DNA of 64,000 nt from Variovorax sp. OK212 (GCF_900112425.1 NZ_FOLP01000002.1:124001-188000); one strand, 5' to 3'; counted from the stretch's first letter, positions 22,179-31,601 are shown. Notes: a model not told the origin generated them from the letters alone. Made by a program: numbers and translations.

Positions 22179-22583
22179 TTACTTGCTCGGGATCTGACCG
22201 GCACCCGAAGCAGGTGCGGCAGGAGCCGAAGCACCCGCGCTCGGAGCCGCTGCGCCGGGGATTTCGTTCGATGCGCCAGGGGCCGCAGGCGCAGCAGGCG
22301 CGCCCACTGCGGCGCGTTCGAGCAGACTGCCGCCGCCCACAGGACGTGCATGGCTGAAGTAAGCCAGCAGCAGCGTGCATGCAAAGAACACGGCGGCGAG
22401 CACTGCGGTGGTGCGCGACAGAAAGTTCGCACTGCCGCTTGCACCGAACAGGCTGCCCGCGCTGCCGCTGCCGAAGGCCGCGCCCATGTCGGCACCCTTG
22501 CCGTGCTGGATCAGGATCAGGCCGATCATGGCGAGGGCTGCCAGCATCTGCACGCCGACCAATAGATTGAGGACCAGGTTCAT
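22179..22583 (-). CDS. secG: Preprotein translocase subunit SecG
   Basis: A 134 aa small membrane subunit of the SecYEG translocon. TM1 is at about residues 4-22 (VLNLLVGVQMLAALAMIGL). The conserved cytoplasmic loop QHGKGADMGAAFGSGSAGSL is followed by a second TM (FLSRTTAVLAAVFFACTLLL). The C-terminal tail (about 80-134) is Ala/Pro-rich low complexity and longer than in E. coli (110 aa). It lies 36 nt behind tpiA; the tpiA-secG-tRNA-Leu-nuo order is widespread in proteobacteria. Confidence 0.95.
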   Translation of the reverse strand: MNLVLNLLVGVQMLAALAMIGLILIQHGKGADMGAAFGSGSAGSLFGASGSANFLSRTTAVLAAVFFACTLLLAYFSHARPVGGGSLLERAAVGAPAAPAAPGASNEIPGAAAPSAGASAPAAPASGAGQIPSK

Positions 22584-22619
22584 TCGTTCTTACTCCTAAG
22601 TGATACAGCCGTTGCGCGT

Positions 22620-23384
22620 TCAGCGCGCAGCGGCGGAAATGATCTGCAGAAAGTCAGGCGCCTTGAGCGACGCGCCGCCGATGAGGCCGCCGTCGATGTC
22701 GGCCTGCGACAGCAGCTCCGCGGCGTTGGCCGCATTCATGCTGCCGCCGTAAAGGATCTTGATGCCCGCGGCATGCTCGCTCGCCGCGTGATGCAGCTGC
22801 GCACGCAACACGGCATGCACCGCCTGCGCCTGCTCCGGCGTGGCCGTCTTGCCCGTGCCGATGGCCCAGACAGGCTCGTAGGCCACCACGATCTCGCTGA
22901 TGCAATGGCCGTTCACGTGAATGACCGCGGCCAGCTGGCGCTTGACGACCTCTTCGGTCTGCCCTGCTTCTCGCTGTGCCAGCGTCTCGCCCACGCAGAC
23001 GATCGGCGTGATGCCGTTCGCCAGCGCCGCAGCGGTCTTCGCAGCCACCGCGTCGTCGGTCTCGCCGTGGTACTGGCGACGCTCGGAGTGCCCGACGATC
23101 GCATAGCGCACGCCGAAGTCCTTCAGCATCGCGGCCGATTGCTCGCCGGTGAACGCACCTTGCGGATGCGCCGAGATGTCCTGCGCGCCAATTGCCAGCG
23201 CCGGCGAACCCGCCAGCAGCGACTGCAGTTGCGCAAAGTACGGCGCGGGCGCGCAAAGCGCCACGTCGCAAGCCGCCGGGCTTGCGGCCAGGCCTTGCTG
23301 CAGGGCCTTCACCAGCGCCTCGTTGGCAGCCAGGCCGCCATTCATCTTCCAGTTGCCGGCGATCAGTTTCTTGTGGGTTGTCAT
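22620..23384 (-). CDS. tpiA: Triosephosphate isomerase
   Basis: A 254 aa glycolytic enzyme that interconverts dihydroxyacetone phosphate and glyceraldehyde 3-phosphate. Catalytic residues are visible: Asn/Lys in AGNWKMNGG, His in VGHSERR, and Glu in [20 protein letters not shown] with the flexible loop 6. The phosphate-binding [11 protein letters not shown] is near the C-terminus. It lies 10 nt behind the quinone oxidoreductase gene and upstream of secG on the same strand. Confidence 0.97.
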   Translation of the reverse strand: MTTHKKLIAGNWKMNGGLAANEALVKALQQGLAASPAACDVALCAPAPYFAQLQSLLAGSPALAIGAQDISAHPQGAFTGEQSAAMLKDFGVRYAIVGHSERRQYHGETDDAVAAKTAAALANGITPIVCVGETLAQREAGQTEEVVKRQLAAVIHVNGHCISEIVVAYEPVWAIGTGKTATPEQAQAVHAVLRAQLHHAASEHAAGIKILYGGSMNAANAAELLSQADIDGGLIGGASLKAPDFLQIISAAAR

Positions 23385-23394
23385 CGCGTTGTCT

Positions 23395-24405
23395 TCACCA
23401 TGTCAGCACGATCTTGCCGATGTGCTGGTTCGATTCCATCAGCGTGTGAGCCTGGGCTGCGCCGCTGGGCTCACCCGTTGATTCACCCGCCGCCGCGAAG
23501 GTGCTGTGGATCACGGGCTTGATCGCGCCGCTCTCCAGCAGCGGCCAGACCTTCTCGCGCAGCGCCTTGGCAATGGCCGCCTTGAACGCCACCGGCCGCG
23601 GACGCAGCGTCGAGCCGGTGACGGTGAGACGCTTGCGCAGCACGAGGCCCGCATTGATCTCGCTCTTCACCCCGCCCTGCACCGCGATGATCACCAGCCG
23701 GCCGTCTTCGGCCAGGCAATCGATCTCGCGCGCCACGTAGTCGCCCGCCACCATGTCGAGCACCACGTCCACGCCCTTGCCGCCCGTGAGCTTCTTCGCC
23801 TCTTCGGCGAAGTCGCTCGTGCGGTAGTTGATGGCATGGTCGGCGCCGAGCTTCTTGCAGGCTTCGCACTTCTCGTCGCTGCCGGCCGTGACGATCACGG
23901 TGGCACCGAGCGCCTTGGCGATCTGGATCGCCGTGACGCCGATGCCGCTCGAGCCGCCCTGGATGAGCAGCGTCTCGCCCTTTTGCAGGCGGCCGCGCTC
24001 GAACACGTTGCTCCACACGGTGAAGAAGGTCTCGGGCAGCGCAGCCGCGTCGACATCGCTCCAGCCCTTGGGCACCGGCAGGCACTGCGCGACAGGCGCC
24101 ACGCAGAGTTCGGCATAGCCGCCGCCCGCGATGAGCGCGCACACGCGGTCGCCGACCTTGAAGCCGGCCTCGGCCAACGCCGCGGCGTCGCCCGACACGA
24201 TCTCGCCGGCCACTTCGAGGCCCGGCAGGTCGGACGCACCCGGGGGCACCGGGTAGTTGCCCTTGCGCTGCAGCACGTCGGGGCGATTGACGCCACTTGC
24301 CGCGACGCGGATCAGCAGTTCGCCCGCGCCCGCGACCGGGTCGGGACGCTCCGCCACGCGCAGCACCTCAGGGGCGCCGTACGAAGTGATTTCAATGGCT
24401 TTCAT
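23395..24405 (-). CDS. NAD(P)H quinone oxidoreductase (zeta-crystallin/PIG3-like MDR family)
   Basis: A 336 aa medium-chain dehydrogenase/reductase without the catalytic zinc ligands. It has the MDR GroES-like N-terminal domain ([20 protein letters not shown]), and a Rossmann fold with [20 protein letters not shown], whose small-residue motif is typical of the NADPH-dependent quinone oxidoreductases. The length is usual for the PIG3 group. It is upstream of tpiA and probably in the same transcript. The physiological electron acceptor cannot be told. Confidence 0.9.
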   Translation of the reverse strand: MKAIEITSYGAPEVLRVAERPDPVAGAGELLIRVAASGVNRPDVLQRKGNYPVPPGASDLPGLEVAGEIVSGDAAALAEAGFKVGDRVCALIAGGGYAELCVAPVAQCLPVPKGWSDVDAAALPETFFTVWSNVFERGRLQKGETLLIQGGSSGIGVTAIQIAKALGATVIVTAGSDEKCEACKKLGADHAINYRTSDFAEEAKKLTGGKGVDVVLDMVAGDYVAREIDCLAEDGRLVIIAVQGGVKSEINAGLVLRKRLTVTGSTLRPRPVAFKAAIAKALREKVWPLLESGAIKPVIHSTFAAAGESTGEPSGAAQAHTLMESNQHIGKIVLTW

Positions 24406-24494
24406 GGTCTTTCGGCCTCCAACGCCCGCAGATGGGGCGAAGCTTGCTGTTCAAAAGATAGCAACGGCGGCGCATGGCCGCCGTTGCGCCCTTC

Positions 24495-26810
24495 TTACTC
24501 CTGAGGCTCGCGCGGGGCTTGCTGCTGCTCGCCGGCCGGAGCCTGCGGCTGCTCGTTGCGCGGCTGCTGTTGCTGCTCGTTGTTGAAGCGCGGTGCGCGC
24601 TCGCCACGGTCACCGCCACGGTCGCCGCGATCACCACCGCGGTCGCCACGGTCACGGCGCTCGCCGCGATCGCCACGGTCTTCACGGGGCGGGCGCTCGC
24701 TGTATTCCATGCCGGCCGGACGCTCGGTCAGGGCCTTCATGGACAGCTTGACGCGGCCCTTTTCGTCGGTTTCCAGAACCTTGACCTTCACGATCTGGCC
24801 TTCGCTCAGATAGTCGGTCACCTTCTCGACGCGTTCGTGCGCGATCTGGCTGATGTGCAGCAGGCCGTCCTTGCCGGGCAGCAGGTTGATGAGCGCGCCG
24901 AAGTCCAGGATCTTGGTGACCGGGCCTTCGTAGACCTTGCCGATTTCGACTTCGGCCGTGATCTGCTCGATGCGGCGCTTGGCGAACTCCGCCTTTTCCG
25001 GATCGGTCGAGGCGATGGTGATGGTGCCGTCTTCGTCGATGTTGATCGTCGTGCCGGTTTCTTCCTGCAGGCCACGGATGACCGAGCCGCCCTTGCCGAT
25101 CACGTCGCGGATCTTCTCGGGGTTGATCTTCAGCGTGGTCAGGCGCGGAGCGAAGCTGGAGACTTCGGCCTTGGCCTCGCCCATGGCTTCCTGCATCTTG
25201 CCCAGGATGTGCATGCGCGCTTCCTTGGCTTGCGCCAGTGCGACCTGCATGATTTCCTTGGTGATGCCCTGGATCTTGATGTCCATCTGCAGCGCGGTGA
25301 TGCCGTTGGTGGTGCCCGCAACCTTGAAGTCCATGTCGCCCAGGTGATCTTCGTCGCCCAGGATGTCGGTCAGCACCGCGAAGCGGTTGTCTTCCTTGAT
25401 CAGGCCCATGGCGATACCGGCCACGTGCGCCTTCATGGGCACGCCGGCGTCCATCATCGACAGGCAGCCGCCGCAGACCGAAGCCATCGACGAGGAGCCG
25501 TTCGACTCGGTGATTTCCGACACCACGCGAACCGTGTACGGGAATTCTTCCTTGTTCGGCAGCACGGCGACGAGCGCGCGCTTGGCCAGGCGGCCGTGGC
25601 CGATTTCGCGGCGCTTGGTCGAGCCCATGCGGCCCACTTCGCCGGTGGCAAAGGGAGGCATGTTGTAGTGGAACAGGAAGCGGTCTTCGTACTCGCCGGC
25701 CAGCGCGTCGATGCGCTGTGCGTCGCGTTCGGTGCCCAGCGTGGTGATGACCAGCGCCTGCGTCTCACCGCGCGTGAACAGGGCCGAACCGTGGGTGCGG
25801 GGCAGCACCGAGTTGCGGATCTCGATGGGGCGCACGGTGCGCGTGTCGCGGCCGTCGATGCGGGGCTCGCCCGACAGGATCTGGCTGCGCACGATCTTCG
25901 ATTCGATCGAGAACAGCAGGTCGTTGACCTTGCCGGCGTCGAAGGGCTCGCCGCTTTCCTTGAGCGAGGCCATCACGCTGGCGTTGGCTTCGCGCAGGGC
26001 TTGCGTACGGGCTTGCTTGCTGCGGATCTGGTACACGGCGCGCAGCTTTTCTTCGGCCAGGCCCTTGACCTTGGCGACGAAGGCTTCGTCTTCGGCGGGC
26101 GCTTGCCAGTCCCACACCGGCTTGCCGGCGTCGCGCACGAGTTCGTGGATCGCGTTGATGGCGATGCCGGCTTGTTCATGGCCGAACACCACGCCGCCGA
26201 GCATGATTTCTTCGCTCAGCTGCTGGGCTTCGGACTCGACCATCAGCACGGCGGCTTGCGTGCCGGCGACGACGAGGTCCATCTGCGAATCCTTGCGGGC
26301 CGTCTGACCCGGATTCAGCACGTACTGGCCGTTGATGTAGCCCACGCGGGCGGCACCGATGGGGCCGCTGAACGGGATGCCGGAGATCGACAGGGCGGCG
26401 CTCACGCCGATCATGGCGGCGATGTCGGCGTCGACTTCGGGGTTGAGCGACACGGTGTGGATGACCACGTGCACTTCGTTCAGGAAGCCTTCGGGGAACA
26501 GCGGACGGATCGGACGGTCGATCAGGCGGCTGGTCAGCGTTTCGTGTTCGCTGGGCTTGGCTTCGCGCTTGAAGAAGCTGCCGGGGATCTTGCCCGCGGC
26601 GTAGGTCTTCTCGATGTAGTCGACGGTCAGCGGGAAGAAGTCCTGGCCGGGCTTGGCCGACTTGGAGGCGACCACGGTCGCCAGGATCACGGTGCCGTCG
26701 ATGTCGACCAGCACAGCGCCGTTGGCTTGGCGGGCGACTTCGCCCGTTTCCATGACGACGGTCTTGTCGCCCCATTGGAACGACTTGGTGACTTTGTTGA
26801 AGAGGCTCAT
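24495..26810 (-). CDS. pnp: Polyribonucleotide nucleotidyltransferase (PNPase)
   Basis: A 771 aa phosphorolytic 3'-5' exoribonuclease, a trimer and degradosome partner. The start at ATG 26810 ([14 protein letters not shown]) has AGGAG 5 nt upstream; the frame is open to 26882 but lacks a ribosome site there. It carries two RNase PH domains, with the phosphate-site region [17 protein letters not shown] and [16 protein letters not shown] domain ([18 protein letters not shown]) and an S1 domain ([19 protein letters not shown]) follow. After S1 comes an unusual R/G/D-rich repeat tail and a Q/P-rich end (about 710-771). Confidence 0.97.
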   Translation of the reverse strand: MSLFNKVTKSFQWGDKTVVMETGEVARQANGAVLVDIDGTVILATVVASKSAKPGQDFFPLTVDYIEKTYAAGKIPGSFFKREAKPSEHETLTSRLIDRPIRPLFPEGFLNEVHVVIHTVSLNPEVDADIAAMIGVSAALSISGIPFSGPIGAARVGYINGQYVLNPGQTARKDSQMDLVVAGTQAAVLMVESEAQQLSEEIMLGGVVFGHEQAGIAINAIHELVRDAGKPVWDWQAPAEDEAFVAKVKGLAEEKLRAVYQIRSKQARTQALREANASVMASLKESGEPFDAGKVNDLLFSIESKIVRSQILSGEPRIDGRDTRTVRPIEIRNSVLPRTHGSALFTRGETQALVITTLGTERDAQRIDALAGEYEDRFLFHYNMPPFATGEVGRMGSTKRREIGHGRLAKRALVAVLPNKEEFPYTVRVVSEITESNGSSSMASVCGGCLSMMDAGVPMKAHVAGIAMGLIKEDNRFAVLTDILGDEDHLGDMDFKVAGTTNGITALQMDIKIQGITKEIMQVALAQAKEARMHILGKMQEAMGEAKAEVSSFAPRLTTLKINPEKIRDVIGKGGSVIRGLQEETGTTINIDEDGTITIASTDPEKAEFAKRRIEQITAEVEIGKVYEGPVTKILDFGALINLLPGKDGLLHISQIAHERVEKVTDYLSEGQIVKVKVLETDEKGRVKLSMKALTERPAGMEYSERPPREDRGDRGERRDRGDRGGDRGDRGGDRGERAPRFNNEQQQQPRNEQPQAPAGEQQQAPREPQE
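24500..24690 (-). repeat. Low-complexity RGD/RGG-type and Gln-rich coding tail of pnp
   Basis: About 60 C-terminal codons encode repeated D-R-G, R-R-D-R-G and G-G-D-R-G units, then clustered Gln/Pro. The DNA shows tandem copies of a short CGATCGCC/CCACGGTC-like unit around 24602-24690, so copy-number change between strains is likely. RG-rich tails commonly bind RNA without sequence specificity; that role here is inference. Confidence 0.7.
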
Positions 26811-26879
26811 TTTTGCTCCTGTTTTGATAGCAGACCACACAGGATCTGCAAGGGCCGGAGGCTTCTCAGAACACGATGC

Positions 26880-26915
26880 CATTCCAGTGAAGATCGCCCG
26901 AACTTCATTGGAATG
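26880..26915. promoter_or_regulatory. Hairpin in the pnp 5' region
   Basis: Two 12-nt arms (26880-26891 and 26904-26915) pair with one mismatch around a 12-nt loop, 70-105 nt upstream of the pnp start codon. In E. coli the pnp leader contains a stem cut by RNase III and then used by PNPase for autoregulation. This stem is in the right place for the same role, but that is inference. Confidence 0.5.
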
Positions 26916-26962
26916 ACACAGCTTCGCTCTGTTTGGGCACTCCGAAAAGTGGATCGCGAAGT

Positions 26963-27002
26963 AAAAAACGCCTGAGCTAGCGGACTAACCCAGGCGTTTT
27001 TT
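26963..27002. terminator. Bidirectional intrinsic terminator between rpsO and pnp
   Basis: AAAAAACGCCTG (26963-26974) is the exact inverse of CAGGCGTTTTTT (26991-27002), with a 16-nt loop. On the minus strand it lies 13 nt behind the rpsO stop and ends in a U-run, so it should end or attenuate rpsO transcripts before pnp. Confidence 0.88.
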
Positions 27003-27015
27003 CATGCGATTCGAA

Positions 27016-27282
27016 TTACTTGCGCAGACCCAGCTTGGCGATCAGCGCGGTGTAACGTTCAGCGTTCTTGGACTTGAGGTAGTCCAGGAGCTTGCGGCGG
27101 CGGCTCACCATGCGCAGCAGACCGCGACGGCCGTGGTGGTCCTTGGCGTGGGTCTTGAAGTGGGGGGTGAGCTCGTTGATGCGGGCGGTCAGCAGTGCGA
27201 CTTGCACTTCTGGGCTGCCAGTGTCGTTGGCGGCGCGGGCGTTGTCCTTGACGACTTCGGCCTTGATGGAGGCTGCGATCAT
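27016..27282 (-). CDS. rpsO: 30S ribosomal protein S15
   Basis: An 88 aa 16S rRNA-binding protein of the platform. I use the ATG at 27282 ([20 protein letters not shown]), which gives the universal length; the open frame to 27360 encodes nothing S15-like. Conserved text includes [42 protein letters not shown] and a basic C-terminus. It precedes pnp, the usual rpsO-pnp order, with a terminator in between. Confidence 0.97.
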   Translation of the reverse strand: MIAASIKAEVVKDNARAANDTGSPEVQVALLTARINELTPHFKTHAKDHHGRRGLLRMVSRRRKLLDYLKSKNAERYTALIAKLGLRK

Positions 27283-27387
27283 GATGATTTCCTTGTTCCG
27301 GGATATTTGACTTGCGAAAAGAGCTGGAACTGCCCTCTCCGTGCGCCTTGCGGCATGCAAAGCCTCGGGATTATAGCCCGGGCACTT

Positions 27388-28305
27388 TCACCGGGCTTTC
27401 AAGCCGCCCGGAACCCTGCCGTCGAGCGACGCCAGCCCCACCGCGCCGAGCACGCAGGCGGCCCCGGCAAGCTGCGCCAGGCTGATGCTTTCGCCCAGCC
27501 AGAGCGCCGCCAGCACCAGCGCCGAGACCGGCAGCACCGCCGTGAAAAGCGCCGCCTCGGCCCCGCGCAACCGCGACGACCCGGCAAACCACAGCACGAA
27601 GCCGAGCACCGTCGGCACCAGCGCGTAGTACGCCACCCCGGCCAGCGCCGCCGCCGGCACCGGCTGCTCCCAGGCCCGTTCGAACAGCGCCGGAACCAGC
27701 GACAGCAGCAGCCCGAAGGCGGTCATGAGCGCCGACAGCGCCAGGGGACGCACCGGCACCCGCAAGCGCTTGTTGAGCAGGATGAACCCCGCCTCGCAGA
27801 CCACCGCGGCCAGCACCAGCAGGTTGCCCAGCATCGCCGCGGGGGATTTCGAGTCCCCTGCCGCCGCCGCACCCGTGCCGGGCCAGCTGATGGCCAGCAC
27901 CCCGGCCGTCGCCAGCACGATGCTTCCGAGCAGGAAGCGGCCTGGCCGCTCGCGCAGCGCGATCACCGCCACCAGCGCCGCAACCGCCGGCAGGGTGCCC
28001 GCCACCACGCCCGCGCTGGCGGCCGGCGCCCAGCGCACGCCCAGGATCAGCAGCACCGTGTAGCCCACGCTCCCCAGCCCCGCCTGGCACGCCAGCAGCG
28101 CCAGGTCGCGCCGATCGGGCCGCGGCCACGGCGTGCGGGTCAGCCGCAGCAGCAAAAGGAAAACCGGCAGCGCCATCGCAAAGCGCAGCGCCGTCGCCGT
28201 GAACGGCGGCAGGCCGCCCGCGATGACCTTGCTGGCCACCACCGTGCTGCCCACCGTGACCATCGCCAGCGCGCACAGCGCCATGCCCTTCAACCGTTCC
28301 GACAT
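27388..28305 (-). CDS. EamA/DMT-superfamily transporter
   Basis: A 305 aa inner-membrane protein with ten predicted TM helices arranged as two EamA repeats (about 5-140 and 155-290), as in RhaT/YdcZ-type drug/metabolite transporters. It starts MSERLKGMALCALAMVTVGS. No substrate residues are diagnostic; exporters of amino acids and small metabolites are common in this family. It is followed after 105 nt by rpsO and preceded by the aminotransferase gene, 103 nt upstream on the same strand. Confidence 0.9.
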   Translation of the reverse strand: MSERLKGMALCALAMVTVGSTVVASKVIAGGLPPFTATALRFAMALPVFLLLLRLTRTPWPRPDRRDLALLACQAGLGSVGYTVLLILGVRWAPAASAGVVAGTLPAVAALVAVIALRERPGRFLLGSIVLATAGVLAISWPGTGAAAAGDSKSPAAMLGNLLVLAAVVCEAGFILLNKRLRVPVRPLALSALMTAFGLLLSLVPALFERAWEQPVPAAALAGVAYYALVPTVLGFVLWFAGSSRLRGAEAALFTAVLPVSALVLAALWLGESISLAQLAGAACVLGAVGLASLDGRVPGGLKAR

Positions 28306-28408
28306 GCCAGACCTTTCGCTTTCAAGGAAAGGCCGAGCTTCGCGGCCCGGTCGCGCCGCGTATTGAACGAAATTGCAGCCGGGTTCGGGCCCGGGTTCAG
28401 GCTCGGCT

Positions 28409-29581
28409 TCAGCCCTTGGGCTGCGGCTGCTCCGCCAGCCAGCCGCGCAGGCGCTCCACGCCCTTCACCAGCCGCTGCGGGTCCTTCGACGCGAAGCACC
28501 AGCGCAGCCAGCCCTGCGCCTCGGGCGCGAAGGCGTTGCCCGGCGCCAGGCCCAGGCCCGCTTCGGCCACCAGCCGCTTGGCCACTTCGAACGAATCGTC
28601 GAAGCCCTCGAGCCGGAAGAAGGCATACATGCCGCCCTTGGCCGGCGCCACCTGCACGCCCGGCAACGCGGCCAGCAGCGGCACCAGCGTGTCGCGGCAC
28701 AGCTTCAGGTGCGCCACCACGCGCGGCGTGATCTCGCCCGTGTGCGCGATGGCGGTGATGGCCGCGCGCTGCGTGAACACGCTGGCGCACGAGGTGTTGA
28801 ACTCGATCAGCTTGCCGATGCCCTCCACCATCGACGGCGGCAGCACCAGCCAGCCGAGGCGCCAGCCCGTCATGAGGAAGCTCTTCGAGAAACTGTGCGT
28901 CACCACGAGCCGGTCGTCGGGCTTCGAGATGTCGAGAAAGCTCGGCGCGCACGCGTTGGGCGTCGGCTCGAAGTACAGGCGCTCGTACACCTCGTCGGCC
29001 AGGATCCACGTGCCGGTCTGGCGGCAGTGGTCGAGCACGGCCTGCTGCTCGTCGCGCGTCATGGTCCAGCCCGTGGGGTTGTTGGGCGCGTTGACGATCA
29101 GCAGCCTGGTCTTCGACGTGACCGCCGCGCGCAGCGCGCCCAGGTCGAGCGTCCACTGCCCGTTCACCGGCACCAGCGGCAGCGTGCGCACCCGCGCGCC
29201 CATGATGGCGGGCTGCGCCGTGAGGTTGGGCCACACCGGCGTCACCGCGACCACTTCGTCGCCCGCGTCGACCAGCGCCTGCACCGCGAGCATCAGCGCG
29301 CTCACGCCGCCCGAGGTGACGGCGATGCGTGCCGCGTCGACCGCCGGATGCAACGCGCTGGTGTAGCGCGCGATGGCTTCGCGCAGCTCGGGCAGGCCGA
29401 GGTTGTGCGCGTAGAAAGTCTCGCCGCGCTGCAGCGATTCGATGGCCGCCTGGCGGATCACCTCGGGCGTCACTTCGTCGCTCTCGCCGAACCAGAAGGC
29501 CAGCACGTCGTCGCGGCCCATGCCGGCATTGGCGACTTCGCGGATCTTCGAGGCTTCGAGGTTGTGGATGGCTTCACGCAT
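28409..29581 (-). CDS. Class I/II pyridoxal-phosphate aminotransferase
   Basis: A 390 aa fold-type I aminotransferase. The PLP lysine is in THSFSKSFLMTGWRLGW, the Asn/Asp cofactor contacts are in NAPNNPTGWTM and ILADEVYERLYF, and the carboxylate-binding Arg is near the C-terminus (GWLRWCFASKD). The N-terminus (MREAIHNLEASKIREVANAG) and FWFGESDEVTPE place it among aspartate/aromatic-type aminotransferases of subgroup I-gamma. Substrate is undetermined. It is 24 nt behind a LivK-type binding protein gene, so amino acid metabolism is likely. Confidence 0.9.
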   Translation of the reverse strand: MREAIHNLEASKIREVANAGMGRDDVLAFWFGESDEVTPEVIRQAAIESLQRGETFYAHNLGLPELREAIARYTSALHPAVDAARIAVTSGGVSALMLAVQALVDAGDEVVAVTPVWPNLTAQPAIMGARVRTLPLVPVNGQWTLDLGALRAAVTSKTRLLIVNAPNNPTGWTMTRDEQQAVLDHCRQTGTWILADEVYERLYFEPTPNACAPSFLDISKPDDRLVVTHSFSKSFLMTGWRLGWLVLPPSMVEGIGKLIEFNTSCASVFTQRAAITAIAHTGEITPRVVAHLKLCRDTLVPLLAALPGVQVAPAKGGMYAFFRLEGFDDSFEVAKRLVAEAGLGLAPGNAFAPEAQGWLRWCFASKDPQRLVKGVERLRGWLAEQPQPKG

Positions 29582-29605
29582 GGCTGGGGGTCCTGTTGTT
29601 CATCT

Positions 29606-30916
29606 TCAAGGTCTTTTCATCTTGCACGAAGTGGGCAGCTCGGCGCGCTCCGGGGCAATGGTCTTCACCACGCGAAAACCGTAGCCCGAACCTTCGACGT
29701 CGAACTGCACGCCCGGCCTGCCCTTGCGGTCCATCACGCCCACCACCAGCTGCTGCTGGAACTGGTGGTCCGCCGCGCGCATGCGCCCGCGCTGGCCGTA
29801 CAGGCTCACGTCGGCCTGCTCGAGCGCACGCGCAACCGGCACCGCATCGGCATTGCCCGCGCGTTCGATCGCCTGCACGAGCGCCTCGATCATCAATTGC
29901 AGGCGCATGTGCACGTAGTCGTCGGCCGGCTTCGGAAAGCGCGCGCGAAAGGCGCGGTAGAACGCTTCCGACTGCGCCGTCTGCACGTTGGGCAGCCAGT
30001 CGGCCACCGCGATCACGCGGCCGATGCCCGCGTCTCCGATGGCCGCCGGCGCGCCCAGCGCATTGCCGTAGAAGGTATAGAAGGTGCCGTTGAAACCCGC
30101 TTCGCGCGCGGCCTTCACCAGCAGCGTGAGGTCGTTGCCCCAGTTGCCCGTGACCACCGCCTGCGCGCCGCTCGCGATGATCTTGGTGGCGTAGGGCGCG
30201 AAGTCCTTCACCTTGCCCATCGGATGCAACTCGTCGCCCACGATCTGCACGTCGGGCCGCTGCGCGCCGAGCTGCCGGCGCGACTCGCGCAGCACCGCCT
30301 GGCCGAAGCTGTAGTCCTGCCCGATGAGGTACACGCGCTTGAGTGAAGCGTCGTCCTTCACCGCGTCCATCAGCGCGGCCACGCGCATGTCGGCATGCGC
30401 GTCGAAGCGGAAGTGCCAGAAGCTGCAGCGCTCGTTGGTCAGCGCCGGGTCGACCGCCGCGTAGTTGAGAAAGATCATGCGACGCGACGGGTCGCGTTCG
30501 TTGTTCTTGTCGATGGCATCGACCAGCGCCGCGGCGGTGGCCGACGAGTTGCCCTGCAGCACGATGCGCGCGCCGTCGTCCATTGCGGCGCGCAATGCGG
30601 AGAGCGCCTCTTCGTTCTGGCCCTTGCTGTCGTAGCGGTCGAGTTGCAGCGGCCTGGCACCACCCGGCACACCCGGCAGCTTCACGCCGCCGCGCGCATT
30701 CACGCGCTCCACCGCCCACAGCAGGTTGCGGAAGACGGCCTCGCCGGTGTTCGCAAAGGGGCCGCTCAAGCTTTCGATGAGGGCCAGCCGGATGGGCGCG
30801 GAAGGCGCTGCAGGTACCGAAGAAGTGGCTTGCGCCAGCGCGGCGAAGGGGCGCGCGCATAGCGCCAGCGCCGCGAATTTCAAGGCCTCGCGACGCCAAA
30901 TAAAGGGGGGATTCAT
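29606..30916 (-). CDS. Periplasmic substrate-binding protein, branched-chain amino acid ABC type (LivK-like)
   Basis: A 436 aa type I periplasmic-binding protein. I start it at ATG 30916 (MNPPFIWRREALKFAAL), which gives an export signal with an RR-x-x-L-K arrangement ending LAQA, possibly Tat-type. The mature part begins IRLALIESLSGPFANTGEAV, the usual Peripla_BP_6 opening. No permease or ATPase genes are adjacent, so it is an orphan binding protein. Relatives bind amino acids, amides or aromatic acids; the ligand here is unknown. Confidence 0.88.
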   Translation of the reverse strand: MNPPFIWRREALKFAALALCARPFAALAQATSSVPAAPSAPIRLALIESLSGPFANTGEAVFRNLLWAVERVNARGGVKLPGVPGGARPLQLDRYDSKGQNEEALSALRAAMDDGARIVLQGNSSATAAALVDAIDKNNERDPSRRMIFLNYAAVDPALTNERCSFWHFRFDAHADMRVAALMDAVKDDASLKRVYLIGQDYSFGQAVLRESRRQLGAQRPDVQIVGDELHPMGKVKDFAPYATKIIASGAQAVVTGNWGNDLTLLVKAAREAGFNGTFYTFYGNALGAPAAIGDAGIGRVIAVADWLPNVQTAQSEAFYRAFRARFPKPADDYVHMRLQLMIEALVQAIERAGNADAVPVARALEQADVSLYGQRGRMRAADHQFQQQLVVGVMDRKGRPGVQFDVEGSGYGFRVVKTIAPERAELPTSCKMKRP

Positions 30917-31040
30917 TGTCTTGAAACGCGTGCCGGCGCGCCTAGATGAGGTCTCAAGCGGCACTCACGATTGAACGGCCGCGCAGTGTAAGGGACACAC
31001 ATTCCTTGTCCCCATTGTGTTGATTCAGGAGTTCTTCATC
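30917..31040. other. Divergent spacer with inverted repeat before the hsp20 gene
   Basis: GGGACA (30992-30997) pairs with TGTCCC (31007-31012). The second arm continues into CCCCATTG (31010-31017), which resembles a heat-shock -10 element. A ribosome site AGGAG lies at 31028-31032, 8 nt before the hsp20 ATG. No complete promoter could be fixed. Confidence 0.4.
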
Positions 31041-31412
31041 ATGTTTTTCGCCCCCAACGTTCGCACCGCCCGCTTCGCTCCCCGCGCCTATGACCGCGCC
31101 TTCGAACGCTTCGCCAGCGAGGCCTTCGCCGGTGCCCGCCGTTCGCCGCTCGTGGAGCAGGACGACAAGAGCTGGACCCTCTCGCTCGACGTGCCGGGTT
31201 TCGCGCGTGAAGACCTCGCCATCGGCATCGAAGGCGCCGTGGTGCGCATCGACAGCAAGGCCGAAGCCAAGCGCCAGTTCAAGGCCGCGTACGAGCTGCC
31301 GCTGGACATCGACGTGGCCACCAGCGAGGCCAGGCTCGAGAACGGCGTGCTCACGCTGAAGCTCGGAAAGCGGGTGCCGGTGAGCCAGGCTGCGCAGTTG
31401 CAGATCAACTAG
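31041..31412 (+). CDS. Small heat-shock protein, Hsp20/alpha-crystallin family
   Basis: A 123 aa ATP-independent holdase. The alpha-crystallin domain spans about residues 38-115: SWTLSLDVPGFAREDLAIGI, then the conserved C-terminal GVLTLKLGK (the A-x-x-x-N-G-V-L signature appears as ARLENGVLTLKL). An I/V-x-I/V tail is only loosely present. I use ATG 31041 with an AGGAG site 8 nt upstream, not the alternative start at 31017. It is shorter than E. coli IbpA (137 aa) because of a short N-arm. Confidence 0.9.
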   Translation: MFFAPNVRTARFAPRAYDRAFERFASEAFAGARRSPLVEQDDKSWTLSLDVPGFAREDLAIGIEGAVVRIDSKAEAKRQFKAAYELPLDIDVATSEARLENGVLTLKLGKRVPVSQAAQLQIN

Positions 31413-31423
31413 CCAGCCCTAAG

Positions 31424-31543
31424 CCCACAAGAAGAAAGTGTCAGCAAAGGTTCTTTTTGACTTTGATCGTGCTCCCTATTCACAATAGGGCCGCATAACG
31501 TCACATGATGTGACGTTTTCTTAGAACTTTCTTCTTCGTGGGC
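31424..31543. repeat. 120-bp nested palindromic element (terminal inverted repeats plus two inner hairpins)
   Basis: The outer arms (31424-31440 and 31526-31543) are 17 nt and pair perfectly except for one bulged C. Inside are CCCTATT-CAC-AATAGGG (31474-31490) and a 21-nt perfect palindrome (31497-31517, AACGTCACAT-G and its inverse) followed by a T-run. It separates the hsp20 gene from the hydrolase gene on the same strand. It may be a compound terminator, a MITE-like insertion or a structured RNA. No target duplication is evident. Confidence 0.75.
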
Positions 31544-31601
31544 GTCTCGTAAACGCATCGAGTTCCATGACGGTGCGGGTCGGGTGCCCTCTCACGGCAC
31601 C

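Noticed and set aside
24602-24690. CRISPR-like short tandem repeats
   Set aside because: The repeats are in frame inside pnp, have no unique spacers, and encode the R/G/D tail.
29606-30916. Complete branched-chain amino acid ABC operon
   Set aside because: Only the binding protein is present; no permease or ATPase genes are adjacent.
30971-31017. Sigma-32 promoter for the small heat-shock gene
   Set aside because: CCCCATTG is a fair -10, but the only TTGAAC upstream is 33 nt away, too far for a heat-shock -35.
31017-31040. Earlier ATG start for the small heat-shock protein
   Set aside because: The AGGAG site lies inside that extension and fits the ATG at 31041.
31424-31543. Integron attC site
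   Set aside because: The ends (GCCCAC and GTGGGC, with a bulged base) are close to the Xanthomonas-like GCCCAAC/GTTGGGC pair but lack one base on each side. No integrase or cassette array is present.
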